From NCBI GenBank assembly GCA_946412245.1, contig CAMKGM010000001.1, positions 33,217 to 97,216 of the forward strand: a DNA stretch of 64,000 nt. Reading direction: 5' to 3'. The position numbers were made by a program, and so were the translations under genes. Numbering within the stretch: the first letter of the stretch is position 1; each line of letters starts with the position of its first letter. The notes under the pieces were generated by a model, which saw nothing but the letters and a program-made list of their open reading frames with translations, was not told the DNA's origin and ran no database searches. This document shows positions 8,737 to 16,369 of this stretch, piece by piece. This stretch comes from an uncultured Bacteroidales bacterium. Its GTDB lineage: Bacteria; Bacteroidota; Bacteroidia; Bacteroidales; Muribaculaceae.

Positions 8737-9693
8737 TTAATTTACTCTTCCGTAAGCATTATAAATAAATTCCATTTCTTGAGAAGTACAAGACAACTCT
8801 TGATAGAATGATTTGATGAGTTCGGGTGTGAGCCTATCAAAATCTTGTTTGCGAGGCAACACCCACACACCACCATACTCGGCAGCTGCAGGACTCACCA
8901 AATATTGACCAAGCCCCTGTCCATAACATGAAGGCCGGCCTGCCCTACGCGGGAAATAGACAAAGTGCCAAACATCATTCTTGAACCAGCACAAGGCATT
9001 GCGTCGCCAGCCTTTCAGAGTAATGTTCATGTCAGAAATGAGAGCACTATTCATGGCATGAGCCCTGATATAGATGAGTTGCCGGCCCAATCTGTTGTCC
9101 ATCCACAGTTCATTGAAACTGCCATAGCAGGAGTCCAGACCATCGCCATTGCGAGCCTCCAATTCTCCACACAAGGGTAACTTGCCCTGCAATGTAGCTT
9201 GGAAATGCAAGTGATCGGGTGCCGAAGCTCCGCAGCCCTCGCCGTTAAACATAATCACATAACCTGATAGGTCTCGCGCAAGCGCCATCATCTCCCTGTA
9301 TCGGCACCTTTGCTTTTCATGTTGCATCGAGGCAATGGTGAGATGGCGCTTGAATATGGGATAGGGATTGATTTGAATCTTGTATAGTCTTTCCGGAGCA
9401 TTCTCTTGCGAATACCGCCACATCACAGTTTCCTGTTCTGGTGGCTGATGCTCCTTACACAAGAAGCAGGGACGTTGACTGATTGCCTCAGGACTTACAT
9501 CGGCAGCCGTAGAACGCACACGTTCGGGGTTGTGCTGCAAGACTATGCGGGCACACGACCTGCCCTCGCCGTCATCGAGCCACAACTCACGGGTCAACAA
9601 AGCATCAAGGGCTGCATAATTGTCACGTGCCATTGGCCACTCGTTCATTTGCCGAGCGTATAATGCCTCTATGTCTTGAACAAGATTCATCAA
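8737..9693 (-). CDS. DUF4922 protein, HIT/GalT-like nucleotidyltransferase or phosphorylase fold
   Basis: 318 aa, cytosolic. A CFLC motif near residue 76 resembles the metal-binding pair of GalT-type proteins, and DHLHFQA near 160 matches the H-x-H-x-Q active-site signature of the HIT/GalT superfamily (galactose-1-phosphate uridylyltransferase, GDP-sugar and Ap4A phosphorylases). This suggests transfer or phosphorolysis of a nucleotide-sugar bond. The gene starts 6 bp after the end of the glycosyltransferase gene and is followed after 14 bp by spoIID, an order I recall as conserved in Bacteroidales. The substrate is not known; a cell-wall sugar phosphate is an inference from the neighbours. 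Confidence 0.8.
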   Translation of the reverse strand: MMNLVQDIEALYARQMNEWPMARDNYAALDALLTRELWLDDGEGRSCARIVLQHNPERVRSTAADVSPEAISQRPCFLCKEHQPPEQETVMWRYSQENAPERLYKIQINPYPIFKRHLTIASMQHEKQRCRYREMMALARDLSGYVIMFNGEGCGASAPDHLHFQATLQGKLPLCGELEARNGDGLDSCYGSFNELWMDNRLGRQLIYIRAHAMNSALISDMNITLKGWRRNALCWFKNDVWHFVYFPRRAGRPSCYGQGLGQYLVSPAAAEYGGVWVLPRKQDFDRLTPELIKSFYQELSCTSQEMEFIYNAYGRVN

Positions 9694-9699
9694 TCATGA

Positions 9700-11217
9700 T
9701 TATTCGTCACACTTGCAGCAGCAATTGCCTTTCTTGTTCAAAGCAATGCGTGCCTGGAGTTCCCAGGTGCGAATGCGGTCCTTGTAGAGGTTGTTGCGGT
9801 TCATCTTCTCCACATCCAGGCTGGCATCACTGTTGTCGTCCCAGCGGCGGCACATATACACAGGCGTGTAAACGCGGCCAATCTGATAGATGCGAGAGAT
9901 GTTCAGACCCAGTGCATAATCCTCGCCATAGCTGGTGTTAGGAATCTTCACATCACGGAGCACGGGAGTATAGAAAGCACGAGGAGCGCCCAGACCATTG
10001 ATGCGCAAGGCATTATTGCGGCCGTTTTCGGGGGTCCACTCCTTGTGGTCAATCACACCGGGAGGTATGGGGTTGCAATCAATGTCGGTCATCAGATAGG
10101 TACCCACCACCATGGCAACATTCTGCTCATAGAAGGCATTGACCATGGTTTGCAGTGTATTCTCATCCTTATACATATCATCGCTGTCAAGTTGAACGAT
10201 GAACTTGCCGGCCTTTTCATGGTGAGCGGCAAGGTTCCAGTAACCGCCGATGCCCATGTCGTAGTAGTCGGCAATGATATGTATCAGTCGCGGATCGTCA
10301 TACTCGGCAATCGCCTCACGCGTGCCGTCGGTCGAGAAATTGTCAACCACCATCAGGTTGAACTTGAAGTCGGTCTTTTGGCGAAGCACGCTGTCAATGG
10401 CATCACGAATGGTGCGAATGCGGTTGCGCACGGGTATCATCACCGTCGCCTCAACCTCAAAATGACCTTGGTTAAACTCTATGTGTTTGAAGTTGGGAAC
10501 TTCTTTACCGTCAACCACCTTAGTAGGAGCGAGATAACCGCCTATTTCTTTCAAATGCTCGGTGCAGGCTGCTTCCATCTCTATCTGACGACCACGGTTG
10601 CGAGGATCCACATAGTCAAAAATCTTCTCGCCACTCTTGCGGGTGTCCAGTTCCACATCGCTATACAGGAATTCGTTGATGTGGCAAATCTCGGCAAACT
10701 GCGACAATTTGAGACGCAGGTCATACAGACCGGCAAATTCATAGTCAGCCTTCATAGCCGCTGCGGCCTTCTTGAAGCAGCAACCGCAGAAGAAATAGAC
10801 CGACCCGAAGTCGAAGTCGTCGCGCAACGAGCCTTTCTGATAATCAATGACAGGGGCCTTGTCGGCTCCCTTTTCGGTCACATTATAGTGGTCGGCATAG
10901 AGCATTCCGGCCTGACTGTCTTCGGCCAGCTTCACAAAACGCTCCACGGCAAAGGGGGCAAACTTGAGCGTGTCATATTTGCTGTAGTAGAGCACATAGT
11001 CGGCGTCAGCCTTCTCGGCGATGGCCTTCATTGTGGCACTTGCCGTGAGGTTCTTAACCTTGATGACCTCACAGCCATCCATGCCGCCTTGTGCGTCCTC
11101 ATTAGCGAGCAAATAAATCTTATTTACCAACTCCTGAGCCTGAAGGTGTTCAACTGTGAGCTTTGCCTGCTCGACATTTGCAAAGGGAATGAAGCAATTA
11201 ATACGTCCCATAATCAT
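9700..11217 (-). CDS. Family 2 glycosyltransferase with an extra N-terminal GT-A-like half
   Basis: 505 aa, no signal peptide. The C-terminal half is a standard GT2 domain: EATVMIPVRNRIRTIRDAID near 250, VVDNFSTDGTREAI near 285, and the DxD-type QLDSDDMY near 345. The first 240 residues have their own alternating strand/helix pattern (MGRINCFIPFANVEQAKLTV, then DADYVLYYSKYDTLKFAP), which looks like a second, degenerate GT-A domain. The protein ends in a Cys-rich tail, GNCCCKCDE. M3 is an alternative start. The gene begins 49 bp after the golvesin amidase gene and precedes DUF4922 by 6 bp. Donor and acceptor are unknown; a cell-envelope role is likely from context. Confidence 0.85.
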   Translation of the reverse strand: MIMGRINCFIPFANVEQAKLTVEHLQAQELVNKIYLLANEDAQGGMDGCEVIKVKNLTASATMKAIAEKADADYVLYYSKYDTLKFAPFAVERFVKLAEDSQAGMLYADHYNVTEKGADKAPVIDYQKGSLRDDFDFGSVYFFCGCCFKKAAAAMKADYEFAGLYDLRLKLSQFAEICHINEFLYSDVELDTRKSGEKIFDYVDPRNRGRQIEMEAACTEHLKEIGGYLAPTKVVDGKEVPNFKHIEFNQGHFEVEATVMIPVRNRIRTIRDAIDSVLRQKTDFKFNLMVVDNFSTDGTREAIAEYDDPRLIHIIADYYDMGIGGYWNLAAHHEKAGKFIVQLDSDDMYKDENTLQTMVNAFYEQNVAMVVGTYLMTDIDCNPIPPGVIDHKEWTPENGRNNALRINGLGAPRAFYTPVLRDVKIPNTSYGEDYALGLNISRIYQIGRVYTPVYMCRRWDDNSDASLDVEKMNRNNLYKDRIRTWELQARIALNKKGNCCCKCDE

Positions 11218-11266
11218 TTTGAGTTTTTATTTGTTATTATTGTTTTTGTTTCAGTATAAAGTATCG

Positions 11267-14200
11267 TTATTTGCGATTGAAGAAGTTCAGCACATCGTGC
11301 ATGAGCGCGTCACGGTCGCTCGTCTCTTTGATTGTCTCAAAGGGGAAACCCAGCACCACCGTGCGATAAGTACCGCGGTCGCATGCCACGCCGGCGGGTA
11401 TGTTATTTTCAGTATAGCGCATGATAGTAGCAGCCTGGTCGTCGGCCGGTGTGATAGCATCGGGCGACTCCACGGCATAGAAACGGTCGTTCAGTTTGCT
11501 CACAAAGTCATAGGTCTTGCCATCGGTCAGTTCCTCAAACTGGGTGATAACGGTTGTCACCTCGCCCGACTGTGATGCCTGGTCAGTGAGCCACTTGTAG
11601 CCCAACACGTTTTGAGCCAAATTCACCTCGCGGGAGTTCTCCGGACCGTTATTCCAAATATCAGTACCCACATAGGCTCCGGTGACCAGCACATGGCCTC
11701 CTTGCGCTGTAAAATCGGTAATGGCACTAATCAAGCCCGGCGTGAAGGCCTTGAAACGGGCGGGATAATAGCCGCTGCCGTTTGGCACCTCTTTCTGCTT
11801 GCCCAGTATCAGGTCAAGTGCCACCATGCCGCGCAAATGCATCTCGCCGTCCTCAATGGCCTTGACACTGCTCGACACGAAACTGTAGCCGGCTTTCATG
11901 ATAGCCTCGCCGTGAATGGCGGGATAGTCAAAGGTGTTGCCGGCCACCACCTGCTTCTCATAGCTGGAACGGCTGGCACCAAATCCGCCGGCATCGTCAT
12001 CGCGCCAGTCAAGGGCACGCGTGAACTCAAACTGCGGTCCCACATAGTTGATTTGTTGCATGTAAGGCACACCGTGGTCTTTTTCGTCGGCAAAACCGGC
12101 AATGGTTCCCGCATCGAACCAGTCGGGCGCGCTCACTCGCGTAAAGCCGTTCACCACCATCACGGTACCTTTGCTACTGGAGGCAACACCGCACGAGAGC
12201 ACCTCGCTCGGGAACGAGCGGCCACCCTGATTCAGCGCGATAATCTTATAAGAGTGAATCTCGTTGTCCTTAACATTCACCACATGCTCAGTGCCGGTCA
12301 CCGTGGCTATCTCTCTGAAACCGCCGGCGGCACCCACTCGTTCAAGTATGATATACTTATCGGGGTCGGCATTCTGACTCTGAGTGTCGTGTGTGGGCTT
12401 CCAAGTGAGCAAGAACTCGCCCTTGTCTTGCAGTTGCCTGATGGCAAACGAATTGACGGGTAACGGCTGTACAACATAGTCGCGATGGTCACGTTGCGCC
12501 AGGAATTTAAGCATACCCTTATAGATGGCACGGCTCACATCAAAACGGAATGCAGGGTCTAAGCCGTATTTCATGTCAGCAAAGTTCTGATGCGAGAGCA
12601 ACTCAAGCAACATAGCCGGTACCTCGGGTACTCGCGCCTCATAGTAGGATGCGTCGCGCAGTCCGCGGCGGGTCCAGTTGGGCTCATATTTAGCTCGAAT
12701 ATCGGTGCATATCTCATTCATCACCAAATCAGTGTACAGACGCGATAACTGACGCGACGTGCCGTTCTCATATTTGCCGAACGACTTGCCGTTCTTCATC
12801 GTGCAATAGATGCCCAGCGTGCCAATGATACCGTCATCATTGGTGGTTCCGGCATCGGAGTGGAACGCCAGCGAGAGGTCAACAGGTATATTCAAACCCT
12901 TGCGATTGGGCAACACATCCGAGCCACCGGCCAGATAATTGACCCACTCGCCGCGGCAGCGATAGTCATCGACATAGTCATTGATGCCGTGCGATGTGGA
13001 GTAAACCTCATTGGGAAATCCTGCCCACTGCAGGTAGTAGCGCGAACCAATGGTGAACCAAGGACGGTCGCCACAAGGCACATACTTGTAGTTAACGCCT
13101 GGCTTGGCAAGATATTTCTCATCGCCATTCTCCTTGGCAATGGCAAGATTCTCTTCGGTATAGGGAGCCACCTTCCTGACGATGTTGCCCGTGCCGCCGC
13201 CCACCTTGATGGCATCGGCGGTAACCACACGCTTGTCGTCCTTCGATAGGTTCGACAACGTCACCACATCCTTGTTCATGCCTTTCTTGAGCTGAACCGT
13301 GGTCAGGTAGACCCATACGCCACCGCCCATCGTCTGGTCCACATCATACTCACGCGAGCCTCCCAGATCATTGACCATGTAACGAGCGTCTTTCACGCTG
13401 CCGGGCAATGACTTGTAACTGATGTAGAGCGCATATTCTCCTGCCTCGGGCATATCTACGTCCCAATGAGCCATCGAGAGGTTCTTGTCCTTATTCACCG
13501 ACTCCACTTGACGATAAGTGCCCGTGGCAAACGGATTCTCAAAATCCTTATATTCTTTTTCGTGATAGGCAAAGCCCTGATCAGCTCCTGTCTGCCACTT
13601 TTTCTTCCCATTCACATCGCTGTAACCCGACTGGGCATTGCCTCCATCGTTATCGACCACAGCAGCTATGCTATGGGTGTCGCGCTCGCGAGCATCCCAC
13701 ACATAGGCTCCGGCATTCTCAAGCATGGGTATCAGGAAGGGCACCACATAGCTCTGCGTGTACATATCCTCAACCGTCTGCATCAGTCGGCCACGCTGCC
13801 ACTCCCAGCGGTTCAGCTTGGGCTCAAAGTACCAGCCATGACTCTGCCACAGAGCTATCACATTTTTGTCAAGGCCCTTGCCATAATGGCGATTAGGATC
13901 TTGCGGAGTGATGAATGCGGCATGAGGACGCGCATAGGCGGCTTCGTAGTCGGCAAAGTAGAGGTCTATCGCATTGCCCTGTATCGTAATTTCCACATCA
14001 TTATCACCATACTCCTCGCCCATCAACTGCTTCACATCGGCCTTGAGCTTGGCAATCGACTCACGAGTGAACGGCACTTGACCAAAACTCTCGTTCAAGT
14101 CAAGCAAAATCTTGCCGTCGGCCACTTTTACCGAATTGGCCTTAACCTTTCCCACTTCCATGTGTTGCTGCAAGCACGATTCAATGGCTTGCTGCAGTTG

Positions 14201-14305
14201 CACCTGCTGTGCTTCGCTCAACTGCTGAGCGGTTGAAGTAATGTTTGCTGCTAATGACATCATGAGCACCATGGCCCAAACCTTGAATGATTTCGCAATT
14301 GACAT
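11267..14305 (-). CDS. Secreted N-acetylmuramoyl-L-alanine amidase with golvesin-like insert ('xanthan lyase' type)
   Basis: 1012 aa with a signal peptide (residues 1-26, ending STAQ). An N-terminal region to about 140 includes KILLDLNESFGQVPFTRE, which resembles a GerMN-like fold. A golvesin-type beta domain (about 235-375) interrupts the amidase_3 fold, which continues at about 395-605. SLAFHSDAG near 484-492 carries a zinc-ligand His, and PAMLLELLSHQNFADM follows. An FN3-like segment and a C-terminal globular domain (VMVVNGFTRVSAPDWF) follow. Bacteroidales homologues are often labelled xanthan lyase, probably wrongly. It is the first gene of the minus-strand cluster that runs to position 1. 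It probably cuts the stem peptide from glycan in the periplasm or outside the cell. Confidence 0.85.
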   Translation of the reverse strand: MSIAKSFKVWAMVLMMSLAANITSTAQQLSEAQQVQLQQAIESCLQQHMEVGKVKANSVKVADGKILLDLNESFGQVPFTRESIAKLKADVKQLMGEEYGDNDVEITIQGNAIDLYFADYEAAYARPHAAFITPQDPNRHYGKGLDKNVIALWQSHGWYFEPKLNRWEWQRGRLMQTVEDMYTQSYVVPFLIPMLENAGAYVWDARERDTHSIAAVVDNDGGNAQSGYSDVNGKKKWQTGADQGFAYHEKEYKDFENPFATGTYRQVESVNKDKNLSMAHWDVDMPEAGEYALYISYKSLPGSVKDARYMVNDLGGSREYDVDQTMGGGVWVYLTTVQLKKGMNKDVVTLSNLSKDDKRVVTADAIKVGGGTGNIVRKVAPYTEENLAIAKENGDEKYLAKPGVNYKYVPCGDRPWFTIGSRYYLQWAGFPNEVYSTSHGINDYVDDYRCRGEWVNYLAGGSDVLPNRKGLNIPVDLSLAFHSDAGTTNDDGIIGTLGIYCTMKNGKSFGKYENGTSRQLSRLYTDLVMNEICTDIRAKYEPNWTRRGLRDASYYEARVPEVPAMLLELLSHQNFADMKYGLDPAFRFDVSRAIYKGMLKFLAQRDHRDYVVQPLPVNSFAIRQLQDKGEFLLTWKPTHDTQSQNADPDKYIILERVGAAGGFREIATVTGTEHVVNVKDNEIHSYKIIALNQGGRSFPSEVLSCGVASSSKGTVMVVNGFTRVSAPDWFDAGTIAGFADEKDHGVPYMQQINYVGPQFEFTRALDWRDDDAGGFGASRSSYEKQVVAGNTFDYPAIHGEAIMKAGYSFVSSSVKAIEDGEMHLRGMVALDLILGKQKEVPNGSGYYPARFKAFTPGLISAITDFTAQGGHVLVTGAYVGTDIWNNGPENSREVNLAQNVLGYKWLTDQASQSGEVTTVITQFEELTDGKTYDFVSKLNDRFYAVESPDAITPADDQAATIMRYTENNIPAGVACDRGTYRTVVLGFPFETIKETSDRDALMHDVLNFFNRK

Positions 14306-14560
14306 ATATGCTATTTTCTTTATTTTTTAGTTTTCTTGAATTATTCTTTAATAACTACAAAAATAATATAAACATTTCACTTCAGCGCATCTGAACAAGG
14401 TGTTTTTTCTTGAATTTTAGGTTATTTATGATTTAAATACATATTTTTAATAATTTGTGCCCGATTAAAATATTTAGTTGCCACCCAGCGCACGCATCGC
14501 CGTCACTCGTGCACTCAGCGCCGCGCAGCATCCTCAACCTCCGCCTCTTGTCCCGTATTG

Positions 14561-14575
14561 CGAGACGCAGTCTCG
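14561..14575. repeat. Short hairpin CGAGAC-GCA-GTCTCG
   Basis: A perfect 6-bp stem with a 3-nt loop in the non-coding block. It has the same layout as the hairpins at 14739-14757 and 62233-62251. No U-run follows, so it is not an obvious terminator. Confidence 0.6.
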
Positions 14576-14738
14576 TACTCCCGAGCCCAGCAACGCAAGA
14601 AAATCAAGAATCGAATAGTCCATCTTTCACAGGTGGCCTCCGCTACATCGCCGCGCTCCGCGCCACTCTGCCGGCCCTCCGTCTCTCTATGCTGTGACTC
14701 CGGTCGCAGCCCCTCTACCGTCCGTGCCGTTCGTGCAG

Positions 14739-14757
14739 TCGGCGACTCTGTCGCCGA
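14739..14757. repeat. Short hairpin TCGGCGAC-TCT-GTCGCCGA
   Basis: A perfect 8-bp stem with a 3-nt loop. The bases next to the loop (GAC/GTC) match those of the 14561 hairpin. No U-run follows. It may be part of a dispersed palindromic repeat family. Confidence 0.6.
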
Positions 14758-14891
14758 AACAGTGCTAAACCTCTTATTCCATTGTTTCCTTGGCTGCTAA
14801 TCTGTGCGTTTACTATAGCATTCACATCGCCTCTTCACTATCTTCGCCATCCACCCACGCTCTTTGACATCGTTACATACCCTACATCTCT

Positions 14892-15001
14892 CGGAAGTAC
14901 ACAAAACACGCAACGAAAGTACACAATACCCCTCAAAAAAAACCACGAAAGTACACAGAAATCCTTCGAAAGTACACAATAAAATCCTCGAAAGCACACA
15001 A
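14892..15001. repeat. Five degenerate copies of CGAAAGTACACAA, phased at 21-22 or 32 bp
   Basis: Copies begin at 14892 (CGGAAGTACACAA), 14914, 14946, 14967 and 14989 (CGAAAGCACACAA). Spacing is 22, 32, 21 and 22 bp, that is two or three turns of DNA. The copies are 11-13 of 13 identical. Filler between copies is A/C rich and not conserved. A minus-strand open frame runs through them but is Cys-rich, low in complexity and unlike a real protein. Confidence 0.7.
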
Positions 15002-15175
15002 CCCAAACCCTAACGTTTCCATCTACGTATCATCTGATTATTAGCAAATTACGCACATCATCAACACCTCACAACCCCACGAGAGCACCATAAAAATTCC
15101 CGGAAACCACTATCTCACCTTTCCCATCCGGAACCCAATATTTGATTTTACCGAACACTTATAATTATATACACC

Positions 15176-15218
15176 GAAAAAAATCAAGAGGGGCGCACGC
15201 CTCATCGCCGCCCCTCTC
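15176..15218 (-). terminator. Rho-independent terminator of the sugar-kinase gene
   Basis: Read on the minus strand, GAGGGGCG pairs with CGCCCCTC (15209-15216 with 15188-15195) and is followed by a run of seven T residues (15177-15183). It lies 65 bp after the kinase stop codon. Confidence 0.8.
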
Positions 15219-15282
15219 TCAAAATGTTTCCGCATAGTTAATTGCTTGATTCCTACATCAAGCAAAATTAATTTCAATCAGC

Positions 15283-16122
15283 TTAAATAGTTGAATGATA
15301 TGTAATTAGACCCGCAAGTGAATTGTTCACAATCTTGCGGATGCTGGCTCCGTATTTCTTTGCCACCGCCAGCAGTATCTCACTATACAGACAAGCCACC
15401 GATCCCACAAAACACACGGGATAATCTTGATACTTGTCATATTGCGTGATATTGCGCTCAAAGAACCGTGATATCTCATTAAAAATCAGATTATATACAT
15501 ACTCATCGTCAAGATGCTCTGACAAGAACAACGAGTATGAACTCAGGTTGCGGTTAGCATGAGGATTATTGTAGATATCGTTCATGATATCATCAGGGGT
15601 TACTCGCAACTTTGCGAAAAATGCCTCGCTCAAATGCTTGGGCGCGAGATCCTTGAGCACATCGCTCAAAAATATGCGTCCCAGTGCGTTGCCACTACCC
15701 TCGTCGCCAAGTACAAAACCCAACGGGCGAACATTCTTCACAATCTTCACACCATCGTAGAAACACGAGTTTGAACCCGTACTCAAGATACAGGCCAACC
15801 CGGGTTCATGCACCAGCAAGCCGCGAGCAGCACCCACCAAGTCACTTTCCACAGTCACGGGTGTCTTGAACTGGGCCACCAGCGAAGCCTCTACTATCAT
15901 GTTCTTTTCAGGGCTGGAACAGCCTGCACCGTAATAGTGCACATGCTCCCAGCGGCGCTTGAAGAACTGATGAGGTAACTCGAGCCTGATGCTGTGACTG
16001 ATTTCCCTACGGGTTTGGAAAAAAGGGTTCAAACCTTCAGTGTAGGCATGTTCCTTGACATCGGTGCCGTCAACGAGCATCCACTCGGTGCGGGTAGAAC
16101 TACTTTCAGCAATTATTTTCAT
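15283..16122 (-). CDS. BadF/BadG/NagK-type amino-sugar kinase (MurK/NagK-like)
   Basis: 279 aa, ASKHA-fold kinase. The phosphate-1 motif is degenerate (IIAESSSTRTEWMLVDG), followed by EGLNPFFQTR, YGAGCSSPEKN near 73, LSTGSNSCFYDG near 115 and FVLGDEGSGNALGR near 135. These match the Bacteroidetes BadF/BadG group that includes the MurNAc kinase MurK of Tannerella and GlcNAc kinases. It probably phosphorylates GlcNAc or MurNAc released from peptidoglycan. The gene stands alone, with a strong promoter at 16188-16217 and a terminator at 15176-15218. No MurQ etherase gene is in the window. Substrate choice cannot be decided by sight. Confidence 0.8.
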   Translation of the reverse strand: MKIIAESSSTRTEWMLVDGTDVKEHAYTEGLNPFFQTRREISHSIRLELPHQFFKRRWEHVHYYGAGCSSPEKNMIVEASLVAQFKTPVTVESDLVGAARGLLVHEPGLACILSTGSNSCFYDGVKIVKNVRPLGFVLGDEGSGNALGRIFLSDVLKDLAPKHLSEAFFAKLRVTPDDIMNDIYNNPHANRNLSSYSLFLSEHLDDEYVYNLIFNEISRFFERNITQYDKYQDYPVCFVGSVACLYSEILLAVAKKYGASIRKIVNNSLAGLITYHSTI

Positions 16123-16187
16123 AAGCCGTCGTTGTCCAAGTAATGTTTAAAATAATCTTATCAAGTAATAAAATTCTTAATTGGGTG

Positions 16188-16217
16188 CAAAATTAGAGTT
16201 TTATTTCGTGCCTACAA
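16188..16217 (-). promoter_or_regulatory. Bacteroidetes-type promoter for the sugar kinase
   Basis: On the minus strand a TAATTTTG box (16188-16195) fits TAnnTTTG, with TTG (16215-16217) 19 bp upstream. The predicted RNA start is near 16184, about 60 nt before the kinase ATG. Confidence 0.65.
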
Positions 16218-16281
16218 AGGAATGTAATAGAAATTACACACAATTTAACACACAAATATTTTTATTAACCAATGTTTCCGC

Positions 16282-16324
16282 AAAAAATTAAAGAGTGTGA
16301 AAACAAATGTTATTTCCACACTCC
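16282..16324 (-). terminator. Terminator of the amidase/propeller operon
   Basis: On the minus strand GAGTGTG (16317-16323) pairs with CACACTC (16293-16299), followed by TTTAATTTTTT. It lies about 50 bp after the stop of the large amidase gene. Confidence 0.7.
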
Positions 16325-16369
16325 ATTTAAATTCTTAAAATACGCTATATTCTTATCACACAAATCGGA

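Larger units (their letters stand above)
14306..15282. other. 977-bp intergenic region without a convincing gene
   Basis: The right-hand 150 bp beyond the amidase start (14306-14460) are A+T rich and must hold the promoter of the minus-strand salvage cluster. A TAnnTTTG-like box on the minus strand (CAAAAATA, 14358-14365) is the best candidate, but no -33 TTG is seen at the right distance. A G+C richer block (14480-14800) has short open frames in several phases with no recognisable product; it contains two short hairpins. A degenerate repeat array lies at 14892-15001. The far end (15176-15218) is the terminator of the kinase gene. Confidence 0.6.

Noticed and set aside
14455..14697. Small plus-strand open frame of about 80 codons in the large gap
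   Set aside because: No start context, overlapping open frames in other phases, low-complexity Ala/Leu/Arg peptide; no recognisable domain.
14797..15006. Cys-rich minus-strand open frame through the CGAAAGTACACAA array
   Set aside because: Its sequence simply reflects the DNA repeat (LCTF-type repeats) and lacks a promoter or conserved fold.
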